Assembly: GCA_934845495.1 (NCBI GenBank)
Contig: CAKWRB010000005.1
Span: forward strand, 1-13,474
Source: an uncultured bacterium
GTDB lineage: Bacteria; Bacillota; Clostridia; Oscillospirales; Ruminococcaceae
DNA: 13,474 bases
Direction: 5' to 3'
Position 1 is the stretch's first letter. Every line of letters starts with the position of its first letter. Of this stretch, positions 1 to 7,790 are shown in pieces. The notes under the pieces were generated by a model. The model was given only the letters and a program-made list of their open reading frames with translations. It was not told where the DNA came from and made no database searches. The position numbers and the translations under genes are program-made.

Positions 1-1724
1 GTAATGGTTCGCCGCAGCGACTGGCGCACATATTCGGTAAGCATATCAATATCCTTCACTGTGCTGCCATAATCTGCAAGTGTTTCCAGGATCGCTTCGA
101 TATCCCGAATCGGGATCTCTTCACGCAGCAGGTTGCACAGCACCTTTTGCAGGGTACCCACCGATACAATGGCCGGAATGGTATCGTCGACCAAAGCCTC
201 GTTGGTCTTGCGAATGTTCGCCAGAATATTTCCAACTTCCTGACGGTTAAGCAGCTCATGGGCATGAGCCTTGATTACTTCAGACAGGTGAGTGATGATC
301 ACCGATGTCGGGTCAATGAGTGTATAGCCGGCCAGTTCTGCCTTGATACGACGATCCTCGCTGATCCACTTGGCAGCCATGCCAAAGGCAGGTTCAACCG
401 TTTCGATTCCCTCAATCGTGTCGTGCTCCGGGTCCGGGGCCAGGGCCAGGTAATGGTCCACCAGAACCTCACCCTGTGCCACTTGTTCCCCTCGTATGCT
501 GATCGCATACTGGTTCGGATTGAGGAGACCACTATCCTTCAGTCGTACAGACGGAAATACCATTCCCATCTCCAACGCAAACTGCTTTCGGAACATAACG
601 ACTCGGTCAATAAAGTTTCCGCCGCTGGATTCGTCTACCATCGGAATCAGGCTGTAACCAAATTCCATCGAAATCTGGTCCACATTGAGAAGGTTATAGA
701 CATTATCGATGTTTTTATAGAATGCAGCTTCGCTGGTGATTTCTTCGGTGACAGTGGAAACTTCCCCCTCTTCCAACGCCTTTGCCTCATTGGCATTGTG
801 ACGCATCAGTATCACACCCAATGCTATCAGCACAGCAGACATCGTCAGCACCTGGAGAGCAGGGAATCCGATGAAGCACAGCGAGGCCATCGCCAGCGCA
901 GACAGGATCAGAACCATCGGCTGAGACGAGAGCTGGCGAACTACATCTTCGTTCAGATTGCTCTCCGATGCCGATCGGGTTACGATCATACCGGTTGCAA
1001 CCGAAATCAGCAGCGCCGGGATCTGGGACATCAGACCATCGCCGACCGTGGCGGTGGAATAGATCTGCACGATCTCCTGGAAGCTGCCGACATGGTTGAT
1101 GAATCCCATTACAATGCCGCCGACCAGGTTGATAAAGGTAACCACCAGCGACATGATGGCATCGCCCTTTACAAACTTGGTGGCACCGTCCATGGCGCCG
1201 AAGAAATCCGCCTCCCGCTGTATCTTGGAACGGCGTACCCGGGCAGTGGCCTCATCAATAAGTCCACTGCTCAAATCAGCATCGATGGCCATCTGTTTAC
1301 CAGGCATCGCATCCAATGTGAATCGTGCCGATACTTCAGCCACTCGCTCGGAACCCTTGGTAATAACAATGAACTGCACCAGAACGATGATCAGAAAGAT
1401 CACAAGTCCGACGATCACGTTGCCCTGGATTACAAATTCACCGAAGGTTTTAACCACTTCGCCGGCATAACCATTGTTGGTAAGGATCTTACGGGTAGAA
1501 GATACATTCAGAGCCAGACGAAACAGGGTGGTGATAAGCAGCAGCGACGGATAAACTGAAATTTCCAGAGATTCCTTGATATACATGGTCATCAGAAGAA
1601 TCACAAACGAGATTGTCAGATTCGTGATAAACATGAAGTCAAGCAGCCATGTAGGCAATGGAATGATCAGCAGGAAGATGATCAGCACTACAAAGGCAGA
1701 TACTGCATTGTTGAAAAATTTCAC
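1..1724 (-). CDS. flhA: FlhA, flagellar type III export gate protein (C-terminus cut by window edge)
   Basis: FlhA forms the cytoplasmic ring and membrane channel of the flagellar export gate; it couples proton-driven export to docking of chaperone-substrate complexes. I translated this frame by hand: it is open from the start codon to the window edge, giving 574 residues. The family is usually about 680-700, so roughly 110 C-terminal residues lie outside. Several hydrophobic segments occupy the first 115 residues and about 190-305. The FHIPEP-family signature RFTLDAMPGKQMAIDAD lies at residues 134-150, followed by RRSKIQREADFFGAMDGA at 164-181. The cytoplasmic domain begins near residue 320. 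The start is GTG at 1724-1722. An in-frame TGA at 1731-1733 lies three codons upstream, so no other upstream start is possible. The flhB stop is one base away, and the GAAGGA inside the flhB end probably serves as ribosome site, indicating tight coupling. No frameshift or internal stop was found. Confidence 0.97.
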   Translation of the reverse strand, partial: MKFFNNAVSAFVVLIIFLLIIPLPTWLLDFMFITNLTISFVILLMTMYIKESLEISVYPSLLLITTLFRLALNVSSTRKILTNNGYAGEVVKTFGEFVIQGNVIVGLVIFLIIVLVQFIVITKGSERVAEVSARFTLDAMPGKQMAIDADLSSGLIDEATARVRRSKIQREADFFGAMDGATKFVKGDAIMSLVVTFINLVGGIVMGFINHVGSFQEIVQIYSTATVGDGLMSQIPALLISVATGMIVTRSASESNLNEDVVRQLSSQPMVLILSALAMASLCFIGFPALQVLTMSAVLIALGVILMRHNANEAKALEEGEVSTVTEEITSEAAFYKNIDNVYNLLNVDQISMEFGYSLIPMVDESSGGNFIDRVVMFRKQFALEMGMVFPSVRLKDSGLLNPNQYAISIRGEQVAQGEVLVDHYLALAPDPEHDTIEGIETVEPAFGMAAKWISEDRRIKAELAGYTLIDPTSVIITHLSEVIKAHAHELLNRQEVGNILANIRKTNEALVDDTIPAIVSVGTLQKVLCNLLREEIPIRDIEAILETLADYGSTVKDIDMLTEYVRQSLRRTI

Positions 1725-1725
1725 T

Positions 1726-2787
1726 CTACTTCAATTCCTTCTTCTTCAAACTGTATACAAAGGCCAGCACCTCAGCCACAGGCTGATAGAACCGATCCGG
1801 GATTTCCTGATCCAACTCTACAGCCTCATACAAGCCGCGGGCCAGCGGACGGTTTTCGGTGACAAACACACCATGCTCCTCTGCGACGGCCACAATGCGC
1901 AAAGCCAGGCTATCCGCACCTTTGGCCACAACTACCGGAGCATTGCTGCGTGACGCATCATACTGGATCGCCACAGCATAGTGGGTAGGGTTTCGGATTA
2001 CCACATCAGCCGACGGCACTTTCTGCATCATACGCTGCCGTGCCTGTGCCTGCTGGCGCTCTCGAATTTTTCCCTTGATCTGAGGATCACCCTCGGTTTG
2101 CTTATATTCTTCCTTCAGTTCCTGGTGGGACATACGCAGATTCTTTTCATAATCCCACCACTGATAGAACAGGTCAAAGCCTGCTACGAATGCCATGGCA
2201 ATCGCCACCGACTTCACCATAGACAGGATCACATTGCCTGTATATGCCATGGCCTGCATCGGCTCCATATCTATCAGGCGATAAAAACTGCCAATTTCTT
2301 TTTGGAATCCACTCCACAGGATCGACCCCAAGATCGTGATTTTAACCATTGCTTTGAGCAGTTCGATCACACCCCGGAGCGAAAACATCTTCTTGATTCC
2401 CTGCAAGGGACTCAGTCGGCTGAATTTTGGGGACAGGGATTCCATTGTAAACAGTCCGCGGGTCTGTGCTACCGTAGAGATGATGGCAACCAGCCCACAG
2501 ATCAGCAGCATCGGGAATGCGGTCATCAAAAAGGTGATGCAGCCTTTTAGAAAAAAAGTACGGGCGTCCGCCATGGTGACTTCTTTCATGCTGCCTGCCA
2601 GACCGAGGAACTCGGTCAGACTCAGTTCAATCGAGTTCAGAATAGAGGGAGCCAGCATCTTGAATCCAAAAAAGGTCGCAAGCAGAGAAAAAACGATGGT
2701 TACATCCTGGCTCTGGAATACATTACCTTTCTTTCGTTCATCTTGCTTTCGTTTAGGCGTCGCCTTTTCTGTTTTTTCAGAAGACAA
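1726..2787 (-). CDS. flhB: FlhB, export gate and substrate-specificity switch protein
   Basis: FlhB sits beside the FliPQR pore and, after self-cleavage, switches export from rod/hook substrates to filament substrates; FliK triggers the switch. The 353-residue length is normal. The N-terminus (SSEKTEKATPKRKQDERKKG) is the typical charged leader. Hydrophobic segments lie at about 29-60, 80-107, 140-160 and 183-210. The autocleavage motif NPTH is intact at residues 266-269, inside VVIRNPTHYAVAI, with the usual cytoplasmic domain to residue 353. The start codon is TTG at 2787-2785, supported by AGGTGG seven bases upstream and by the family N-terminus beginning exactly here. The gap to fliR is 34 nt and flhA starts one base after the stop. 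The TTG start may keep its synthesis low compared with neighbours; that is inference. Confidence 0.97.
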   Translation of the reverse strand: MSSEKTEKATPKRKQDERKKGNVFQSQDVTIVFSLLATFFGFKMLAPSILNSIELSLTEFLGLAGSMKEVTMADARTFFLKGCITFLMTAFPMLLICGLVAIISTVAQTRGLFTMESLSPKFSRLSPLQGIKKMFSLRGVIELLKAMVKITILGSILWSGFQKEIGSFYRLIDMEPMQAMAYTGNVILSMVKSVAIAMAFVAGFDLFYQWWDYEKNLRMSHQELKEEYKQTEGDPQIKGKIRERQQAQARQRMMQKVPSADVVIRNPTHYAVAIQYDASRSNAPVVVAKGADSLALRIVAVAEEHGVFVTENRPLARGLYEAVELDQEIPDRFYQPVAEVLAFVYSLKKKELK

Positions 2788-2794
2788 AGTCTCA

Positions 2795-2800
2795 CCACCT
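2795..2800 (-). promoter_or_regulatory. Ribosome binding site deciding the TTG start of flhB
   Basis: AGGTGG on the minus strand, seven bases before the TTG codon at 2787-2785. It supports TTG as the true start, since no ATG lies at a suitable distance in frame. Confidence 0.75.
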
Positions 2801-2821
2801 CTTTTATCACTTGGTCATGCA

Positions 2822-3595
2822 TCAGGCGCCCATAGCGGAAAATGCCCACTGCATATTCTCCAGCATCACACGCATATAGTTATCCAAAAAAGAAGTGATG
2901 GGACCTGAAAACGCAAGCAGAAGGATAAACCCAAGTGCAACCTTCATCTGCATATTGATAACGAATACATGGATCTGAGGGATCAGTTTCATCAGAACTC
3001 CGGTAATCAGTTCCAGGACCACTTCTGCCGCTACAAAGGGAAGTGCCAGCCGCAGGATCATTGAAAATGCTGCAATAAATAGCTCAATAAAAAACTGCGG
3101 TGTTTCAGCAGACAAGCTCACCGCGCCTACGGGCAGGATCCGGAATGAGTCGATAAAGATACGAATCAGGAGCAGATGACTATCTGTGGCGAAAAAATAG
3201 AGCAAGAACATTGCATTGAGCAGATTTCCTGACATCGAAGCCTGAATGCTGGTGCCCGGATCAAAGACTTTTGCCATCGAAAGGCCGAAGTGCATATCCA
3301 TCCAATCTCCAACAAAAAAGAGCATGTAGTAGTAGATCTGGAATACAAATCCGCAGGCCAACCCCACAAAAAGTTCCCGCAAAAGTGCCAGTGCCAGTCC
3401 CAGCGAATCAAGTCCGGTCACTGCCGCAGCTGATACTCCTGGTGCAACCAGCACTGTAAACAGAAGGGTCATGCCTGCACGTACACCAGCAGGCACATTG
3501 CGACGGGAAAACAGCGGGTTCATTCCCAGCATCCCGCCCATTCTGGTAAAAACCAGGAGCCAGGAAACTGTATTTGCAAGCAGTCCCTCTACCAT
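2822..3595 (-). CDS. fliR: FliR, export gate pore subunit
   Basis: FliR is the single-copy subunit that closes the FliP5Q4R1 export pore in the inner membrane. The protein has 257 residues, normal for the family, and is strongly hydrophobic with about six membrane segments. Family features are visible: RELFVGLACGFVFQ at about 73-86, then VGDWMDMHFGLSMAKVFDPG at 95-114, then the SHLLLIRIFIDSFRILPVG stretch near 139-157. The ATG at 3595 lies three bases after the fliQ stop. A second ATG at 3599, overlapping the fliQ TAA, is in another frame and is not used. The gene ends with TGA at 2824-2822, 34 nt before flhB. Confidence 0.96.
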   Translation of the reverse strand: MVEGLLANTVSWLLVFTRMGGMLGMNPLFSRRNVPAGVRAGMTLLFTVLVAPGVSAAAVTGLDSLGLALALLRELFVGLACGFVFQIYYYMLFFVGDWMDMHFGLSMAKVFDPGTSIQASMSGNLLNAMFLLYFFATDSHLLLIRIFIDSFRILPVGAVSLSAETPQFFIELFIAAFSMILRLALPFVAAEVVLELITGVLMKLIPQIHVFVINMQMKVALGFILLLAFSGPITSFLDNYMRVMLENMQWAFSAMGA

Positions 3596-3598
3596 ACA

Positions 3599-3862
3599 TT
3601 ACAACCCCGCCATCACACCAAATATGGACTGAATCAAGTCATTGATCTGCCCCAGCATCCATGAGCCCAATACCACCATCAGCAACGCTGTCACCAGTAT
3701 CTTGGGGACAAAGGTCAGTGTTTGCTCATGAATCTGTGTTGCAGCCTGAAAAATTGCTACGATCAATCCCACGACAATGCTGGCAATCAGGATGGGAGCT
3801 GCCAGCTTGGTCGCTATCAAAAGCGACTCACGGAATATATCCAATACCTCGGCCTGAGTCAC
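3599..3862 (-). CDS. fliQ: FliQ, small export gate pore subunit
   Basis: FliQ packs as four hairpins around the FliP/FliR core of the flagellar export pore. At 87 residues the length is typical. Two hydrophobic segments (about 16-38 and 52-74) are joined by the conserved loop QAATQIHEQTLTFVPK at about 39-54. The start is GTG at 3862-3860, with GAGGTG five bases upstream; the N-terminus MTQAEVLDIF aligns with the family without extension. It lies 18 nt after fliP and three nt before fliR, in the universal fliP-fliQ-fliR order, so co-translation is likely. Confidence 0.96.
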   Translation of the reverse strand: MTQAEVLDIFRESLLIATKLAAPILIASIVVGLIVAIFQAATQIHEQTLTFVPKILVTALLMVVLGSWMLGQINDLIQSIFGVMAGL

Positions 3863-3880
3863 AGTTTCACCTCACATTTA

Positions 3881-4690
3881 CTAATGAAAACTTCGCACCA
3901 GAGTTCCGACGAGAAGTCCCCAGCCATCCACAAGTACAAAGACCATGATCTTAAACGGCAGAGAAATCATCGACGGCGGAAGCATGACCATACCCATCGA
4001 CATCAGGGTGCTTGATACCACCATATCGATAATCAGGAACGGGATATACAGCAAAAATCCCATGGTGAATGCTCTCTTGAGCTCGCTGGTTACAAAAGCA
4101 GGTACCACTACCTCCATACCCAGCTCCTTGAGCTGCTCCGGATCCTCCGAAATCGTCATTTCACTTCCGGTTTTTTCATTCGCAATGGTTACAAACAGGT
4201 TGATGTCATTGGTGTAAGTTTGCCGAAGCATAAACTCCTTCAGTGGGTCTTCAGCAAGCTCGAGCGCCTGCTGCTGAGTGATGGTACCAGCCCGATAAGG
4301 CTGATATGCCTCCTCGTTGATCTGAGTGAATACAGGCCACATGATAAACATGGTCAGAAACAGCGACAGCCCAATCAAAACCTGGCTTGGCGGCGACTGC
4401 TGTGTGCCCAAAGCATTTCTAAGAAAAGAAAGTACGATGACGATTCGTGTAAAGCTGGTCATCATAATGAGCAGCGTTGGCGCCAGTGCCAGCAAGGTTA
4501 CTATCAACAGAGCTTCCAACACCCCGAACTGAGCACCTGCATTGCCAGCCCCCAGATCCACTGTTATCGATGCCGCATAAGAGGTCACGCTGCACAGTAT
4601 GGCAATCAGCCCTGCAGTCACCAGCCCGGCCAGCCCCAGAATTTTGGCGTGACGGGAAAGCTCCGCTTTCTTTCTTGCGATTTCATTCAT
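3881..4690 (-). CDS. fliP: FliP, export gate pore subunit
   Basis: FliP forms the pentameric core of the flagellar export pore. The 269-residue protein begins with a basic stretch (residues 1-18) and a hydrophobic segment (about 19-38) ending in SYAAS, which looks like the cleavable signal peptide known for this family. Conserved blocks follow: [20 protein letters not shown] at 69-88, carrying the methionine-rich loop, then [20 protein letters not shown] at 94-113, and [20 protein letters not shown] at 202-221. The ATG at 4690 overlaps the fliO stop in ATGA, and AAAGGA sits about nine bases upstream within fliO, so translation is coupled to fliO. Confidence 0.97.
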   Translation of the reverse strand: MNEIARKKAELSRHAKILGLAGLVTAGLIAILCSVTSYAASITVDLGAGNAGAQFGVLEALLIVTLLALAPTLLIMMTSFTRIVIVLSFLRNALGTQQSPPSQVLIGLSLFLTMFIMWPVFTQINEEAYQPYRAGTITQQQALELAEDPLKEFMLRQTYTNDINLFVTIANEKTGSEMTISEDPEQLKELGMEVVVPAFVTSELKRAFTMGFLLYIPFLIIDMVVSSTLMSMGMVMLPPSMISLPFKIMVFVLVDGWGLLVGTLVRSFH

Positions 4691-5064
4691 TCGGATCGTT
4701 CCTTTTTTTCCGTCGGAGTAAATTTCTTTTTTATGACCGCCTCCAGAGCAGCAGAAAACCGCTCGTTTTCTGCTGCAGGAAGCCGTTCCTCTAAAAATTC
4801 ATCCGGATCAAGTTCTGCGATTTTATCAATGTGCTGTGAGGTCACCCCCAGCAGCAGCACTTGCTTGCCTGCCCGCACAATTACAAGGCTTCGATCAGGT
4901 GCCAGGGCGATCCGCTCTAACACCTTTATATGATTGCCTGCTGTTTTCAGCTGGTACTGGCCCCCCAGCCACCGAACCGAAAACCAGGCGGCCACCAGAA
5001 TCAGTGCAAAAAGCATCAGACTTCCCAACAGGGACAGCGCAGTATGTGCATTACCGGAATCCAT
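4687..5064 (-). CDS. fliO: FliO/FliZ-type membrane protein, FliP pore assembly factor
   Basis: FliO is a bitopic membrane protein that helps FliP assemble into the export pore; the Gram-positive version is also called FliZ. This one has 125 residues with a single membrane segment at about 10-29. A cytoplasmic domain follows, carrying the family pattern [20 protein letters not shown] at about 51-70 and [16 protein letters not shown] near 70-85. The tail is charged and ends in a lysine-rich stretch. The ATG at 5064 has AGGTG seven to eight bases upstream, and the gene starts 14 nt after cheY. Its TGA overlaps the fliP ATG. It lacks the longer N-terminal signal and periplasmic part of Bacillus FliZ. 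Assignment rests on position plus this domain pattern; the family is poorly conserved. Confidence 0.88.
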   Translation of the reverse strand: MDSGNAHTALSLLGSLMLFALILVAAWFSVRWLGGQYQLKTAGNHIKVLERIALAPDRSLVIVRAGKQVLLLGVTSQHIDKIAELDPDEFLEERLPAAENERFSAALEAVIKKKFTPTEKKERSE

Positions 5065-5078
5065 TCACATTCACCTGT

Positions 5079-5441
5079 TTAGCCCAGGATCTTGGTGACA
5101 GTCTGGAGGATTCGATCGGGCTTGAAGGGCTTAACGATAAAGTCCATAGCGCCCTCCTTGATGGCCTGAACTACCATGGCCTCCTGGCCCATAGCGGAAC
5201 ACATGATCACCTTGGCGCCCGGATCCTTGGACTTGATTGCCTGCAGTGCCTGGATGCCGTCCATGTTGGGCATAGTGATATCCATGATTACGAGATCCGG
5301 ATTTTCCTTCTCATACAGCTCCACCGCCTGTGCGCCGTCCGATGCTTCCAAAAGATTGGTATAACCCATTTTAGTCAGCACATTCTTAATGGTCATACGC
5401 ATGAAAGCCGCATCGTCAACCAGCATAATCTTCTTATCCAT
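5079..5441 (-). CDS. cheY: CheY, chemotaxis response regulator
   Basis: CheY is a single-domain receiver that carries the signal from the CheA kinase to the flagellar switch. All receiver residues are present in the 120-residue protein: acidic pair D9-D10 in LVDDAAFMR, phospho-acceptor D54 in VIMDITMPNMDG, S82 at the Ser/Thr switch position, and K104 in IVKPF. No output domain follows. The ATG at 5441 has AGAGG about eight bases upstream. The gene lies 49 nt after fliY, whose CheC-like domain is expected to dephosphorylate CheY-P, and 14 nt before fliO. This position between fliY and fliO/fliZ is the same as in the Bacillus fla/che operon. The 49-nt leader is AT-rich with no clear promoter. 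Confidence 0.96.
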   Translation of the reverse strand: MDKKIMLVDDAAFMRMTIKNVLTKMGYTNLLEASDGAQAVELYEKENPDLVIMDITMPNMDGIQALQAIKSKDPGAKVIMCSAMGQEAMVVQAIKEGAMDFIVKPFKPDRILQTVTKILG

Positions 5442-5490
5442 ATTCGGAACCTCTACTTTCTTATTTCAAATGATTTGTTCTACTTAAAAA

Positions 5491-6786
5491 TTACAGGGAT
5501 TCTTCCTTCAGGCTCTCCATCAATTCCTTGACACCGATGATCTCTGTGATGCGTACACCGAAATTATCATCGATTACAACGACATCGCCACGGGCCAGGA
5601 GCTGTCCGTTGACAACAATGTCAACCGGCGCACCGGCTTGCTTGTTCAGCTCGATCACAGTTCCCTGGCCAAAATCAACGATATCCTTGATCTTCCGCTT
5701 TGTGCGTCCGATTTCCACGGATACATTGAGGGAAACACCCATCAGGAGATCCATATTGCCGTTCTGGTTGGCTGCAGTTGTACCCTGAGAGGCAAACTGC
5801 GGGAACTGCGGGGTCTGTACATTCACCGGTGCCTCTGTAGCCGGGGCCATCCCAGGCATGGGCTGACTAGGATATCCCGGGTAGGAAGGATACCCTCCAT
5901 AATAGGGGTAACCCGGGTAGGGCGGCTGATTGGGATAAACCGGCTGGTTGGGGTAAGCCGGCTGGTTGGGATAAGCCGGCTGGTTGGGATAAGCCGGATA
6001 GGGCGGATACCCTGCCGGAGCTGCATGCTGCTCAGGCATTGCACCAGCAGCTTGTGCAGCGGGCTGCACCGGAACAGGTTCTGCAGCCTGGGCCGGAGCC
6101 GGGGCAGTATTCTGCTGCGGAGCTGCTGCCGGTGTAGGTTCCTGGGCCGGAACAGGTTCCTGCTGCCCCATCGCCTGGTCTACAATTTCCTTGGCAAGCT
6201 CGATCCCCAGGATGCTTGCAAAGTTACTATCCATTACGCCATCAATGGTCAGCCGGAAGGATATGGATACGATCTCCTGCCCGTCCTGGACCTGGATTGC
6301 CTTGGCATAATCATTTTCCGGTCCGATCACTGTGGCCTCAGGGGTGGATATATTGATGGGTCTGCCCAGGAATTCGGACAGCGCTGTGGCAGAAGCTCCC
6401 ATCATCTGGTTCATAACTTCACAGGCAGCGCTCATGCTCAGTTCGTCAAAGGTGAAGTCGTCGCTCGGCGGGTCATCATTTCCCATCAGCAGATTCAAAA
6501 TGACCTGCATGTCCTTCTGACGGAAAATCATGACATTGGAACCAGAAATTCCCTCTACATATCCAATCTTCACCAGCATCGCCGGTTCCAACGAAACATA
6601 GTCGAGTGCATTGAACTTTCGCATAGTTACGGTTGGAGTTGAAATCATAACCTGCCGATCCAGCATGGTGGAAATGGCAGTAGCAGCGGAACCCATGCTG
6701 ATATTCAGGATCTCTCCGATGGTGTCAATCTCCAAACTACTCATATTCATTGATTCTGTGTGCTGCTGGATGCGCTCATCTTCCAT
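5491..6786 (-). CDS. fliY: FliY, CheC-like CheY-P phosphatase fused to FliN switch domain
   Basis: FliY is the Gram-positive C-ring component that replaces FliN and can also remove phosphate from CheY-P. The 431-residue protein has a CheC-like domain (about 16-205) with two intact phosphatase sites of the [D/S]xxxExxN...P type: D21/E25/N28/P51 and S119/E123/N126/P149. A low-complexity linker rich in Ala, Pro, Gln and Tyr (about 206-345) includes four YPNQP-containing hexapeptides. The C-terminal FliN/SpoA domain (about 345-424) holds GVSLNVSVEIGRTKRKIKDI and GAPVDIVVNGQLLARGDVVV. Bacillus FliY is about 378 residues, so the linker is enlarged. The start at 6786 is chosen because GAGGGG lies five bases upstream; this overlaps fliM by 40 nt. 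An alternative ATG at 6750 would overlap the fliM stop as ATGA but has no ribosome site. No LSQ-type CheY-docking motif is seen at the N-terminus. Confidence 0.95.
   Translation of the reverse strand: MEDERIQQHTESMNMSSLEIDTIGEILNISMGSAATAISTMLDRQVMISTPTVTMRKFNALDYVSLEPAMLVKIGYVEGISGSNVMIFRQKDMQVILNLLMGNDDPPSDDFTFDELSMSAACEVMNQMMGASATALSEFLGRPINISTPEATVIGPENDYAKAIQVQDGQEIVSISFRLTIDGVMDSNFASILGIELAKEIVDQAMGQQEPVPAQEPTPAAAPQQNTAPAPAQAAEPVPVQPAAQAAGAMPEQHAAPAGYPPYPAYPNQPAYPNQPAYPNQPVYPNQPPYPGYPYYGGYPSYPGYPSQPMPGMAPATEAPVNVQTPQFPQFASQGTTAANQNGNMDLLMGVSLNVSVEIGRTKRKIKDIVDFGQGTVIELNKQAGAPVDIVVNGQLLARGDVVVIDDNFGVRITEIIGVKELMESLKEESL
5924..5995 (-). repeat. Four tandem 18-bp repeats inside fliY encoding AYPNQP-type hexapeptides
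   Basis: Four adjacent 18-bp copies of a unit resembling ggctggttgggataagcc (plus strand) occupy 5924-5941, 5942-5959, 5960-5977 and 5978-5995. The third and fourth are identical; the second differs at one base and the first at two. They stay in frame and encode residues 265-288 of FliY (AYPNQP three times, then VYPNQP). Flanking PYP/GYP repeats (about 258-310) look like older decayed copies. The near-identity of the DNA suggests recent slippage or unequal crossing-over. Confidence 0.95.
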
Positions 6787-7787
6787 TGTGTCCCCTCATC
6801 TCCATTACTTAAAAACTTATTGAGCTTAACTGCTTTCTTCTGTTTGGTTTCACCCAGTTTTGCTGTGTACCACGGGATCTTGTCCACTGTGATCGTCACA
6901 TCGCTGTCGATGGATTTATTCAGCGGGATCACATCATCGGGTCTCAGCTGAATGATCTCCTGCAGCGGCATCGAGAACTGGTCGAATATCGCCTTTATTT
7001 CCATCTCCGATTCAGCAACCGTTTCCAGGATCACCTGGCGCTTTGCTTTTTCCCGGACCGGATCCTGACGCTTTGGTGCATGCACAAACCGGATGTTGAA
7101 TACACCGATCACATCTTCCAGGAAAGAGGCTGGAATACAGAGGCTTATTGTGCCATCCAGACGATTGTTCAGCTTAATATTAAGAATCACAAGTACAACC
7201 ACATCTTCAGGCGCAAACACCTGCATCAGGCGAGTATTGGTTTCGATCCCACGGAACATCACCTGAGATGGCAGGTGAGTCTGCCATGCTTCTGCATATC
7301 GTTGGGAGGCTTTTCCCAAAATATTGTTCAGGATTGCCAATTCGATATCGGTATAATCTCTCGTCAGACTGTACTCGGTACCTGGACCGCCCAGTACCCG
7401 ATCGATGAAATAATAACCGATCGACATGGGCATACTCATTGTGATTGCCGCTTCACTGTAATTGTGATTCTCCGGCTTCATATTGATCAGGCCAATCAAA
7501 AGCTGGTCGGGCAAGGCGTTGCTATATTCATAATAACGCTGCTCTTCGATCTGCAAGACCTCTATTTCACAGGCTGTGCTAAGCAGTCCCGAAAAATAGG
7601 AGGCAACCATTCTGGAGAATGTCTCATGCAGACTATCCAGAGCCTTGAGCTGTTCTTTTGTAAACTTCTTAGGAGAACGGAAGTCGTACTCCCTGGCCTT
7701 GTGAGCAGGTTCTTCAACATCTACTTCTCCAGAGCTCATTCGTTTCAGCAGCGCATCAATTTGGCTTTGTGAAAGTTGCTCTGCCAT
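6747..7787 (-). CDS. fliM: FliM, flagellar motor switch protein
   Basis: FliM forms the middle of the C-ring, binds FliG above and FliY below, and receives CheY-P. The 346-residue protein starts with the CheY-P docking peptide LSQSQIDALL at residues 5-14. The FliG-contact loop GGPG is at 133-136, in the CheC-like middle domain (about 40-230). A C-terminal FliN-like SpoA domain follows (about 255-325, with LQLRPDDVIPL-like spacing in IIQLRPDDVIPLNKSIDSDV). The ATG at 7787 lies three bases after the motB stop, with AGGAG eight bases upstream inside motB. The last 40 nt overlap fliY in another frame, adding a Ser/Gln-rich tail (SASSSTQNQ). Confidence 0.97.
   Translation of the reverse strand: MAEQLSQSQIDALLKRMSSGEVDVEEPAHKAREYDFRSPKKFTKEQLKALDSLHETFSRMVASYFSGLLSTACEIEVLQIEEQRYYEYSNALPDQLLIGLINMKPENHNYSEAAITMSMPMSIGYYFIDRVLGGPGTEYSLTRDYTDIELAILNNILGKASQRYAEAWQTHLPSQVMFRGIETNTRLMQVFAPEDVVVLVILNIKLNNRLDGTISLCIPASFLEDVIGVFNIRFVHAPKRQDPVREKAKRQVILETVAESEMEIKAIFDQFSMPLQEIIQLRPDDVIPLNKSIDSDVTITVDKIPWYTAKLGETKQKKAVKLNKFLSNGDEGTQWKMSASSSTQNQ
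6792..6797 (-). promoter_or_regulatory. Ribosome binding site deciding the fliY start inside fliM
   Basis: GAGGGG on the minus strand, five bases before the ATG at 6786-6784. The competing ATG at 6750 is preceded by a sequence without any purine-rich site, so 6786 is the preferred start. Confidence 0.65.
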
Positions 7788-7790
7788 ACA

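Noticed and set aside
147..1559. A 470-codon open frame on the plus strand opposite flhA
   Set aside because: It is antisense to a complete, well-conserved flhA frame. Its translation is rich in His, Gln and Arg with no recognisable domain, as expected for a codon-bias shadow.
1..1724. Possible frameshift or decay of flhA, because the left end has no complete minus-strand gene
   Set aside because: Hand translation from the GTG at 1724 is open to base 1 with family motifs throughout; it is simply cut by the window edge.
5442..5490. Internal promoter in the AT-rich gap before cheY
   Set aside because: The 49-nt gap has no recognisable pair of promoter elements; only a ribosome site is supported.
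5924..5995. CRISPR-like array from the regular 18-bp repeats
   Set aside because: The repeats are adjacent with no spacers, stay in frame and encode a Pro/Tyr linker.
5638..6642. A 334-codon plus-strand open frame opposite fliY
   Set aside because: It is a shadow of fliY; its repetitive GI-SRLVG peptide is just the reverse reading of the 18-bp coding repeats.
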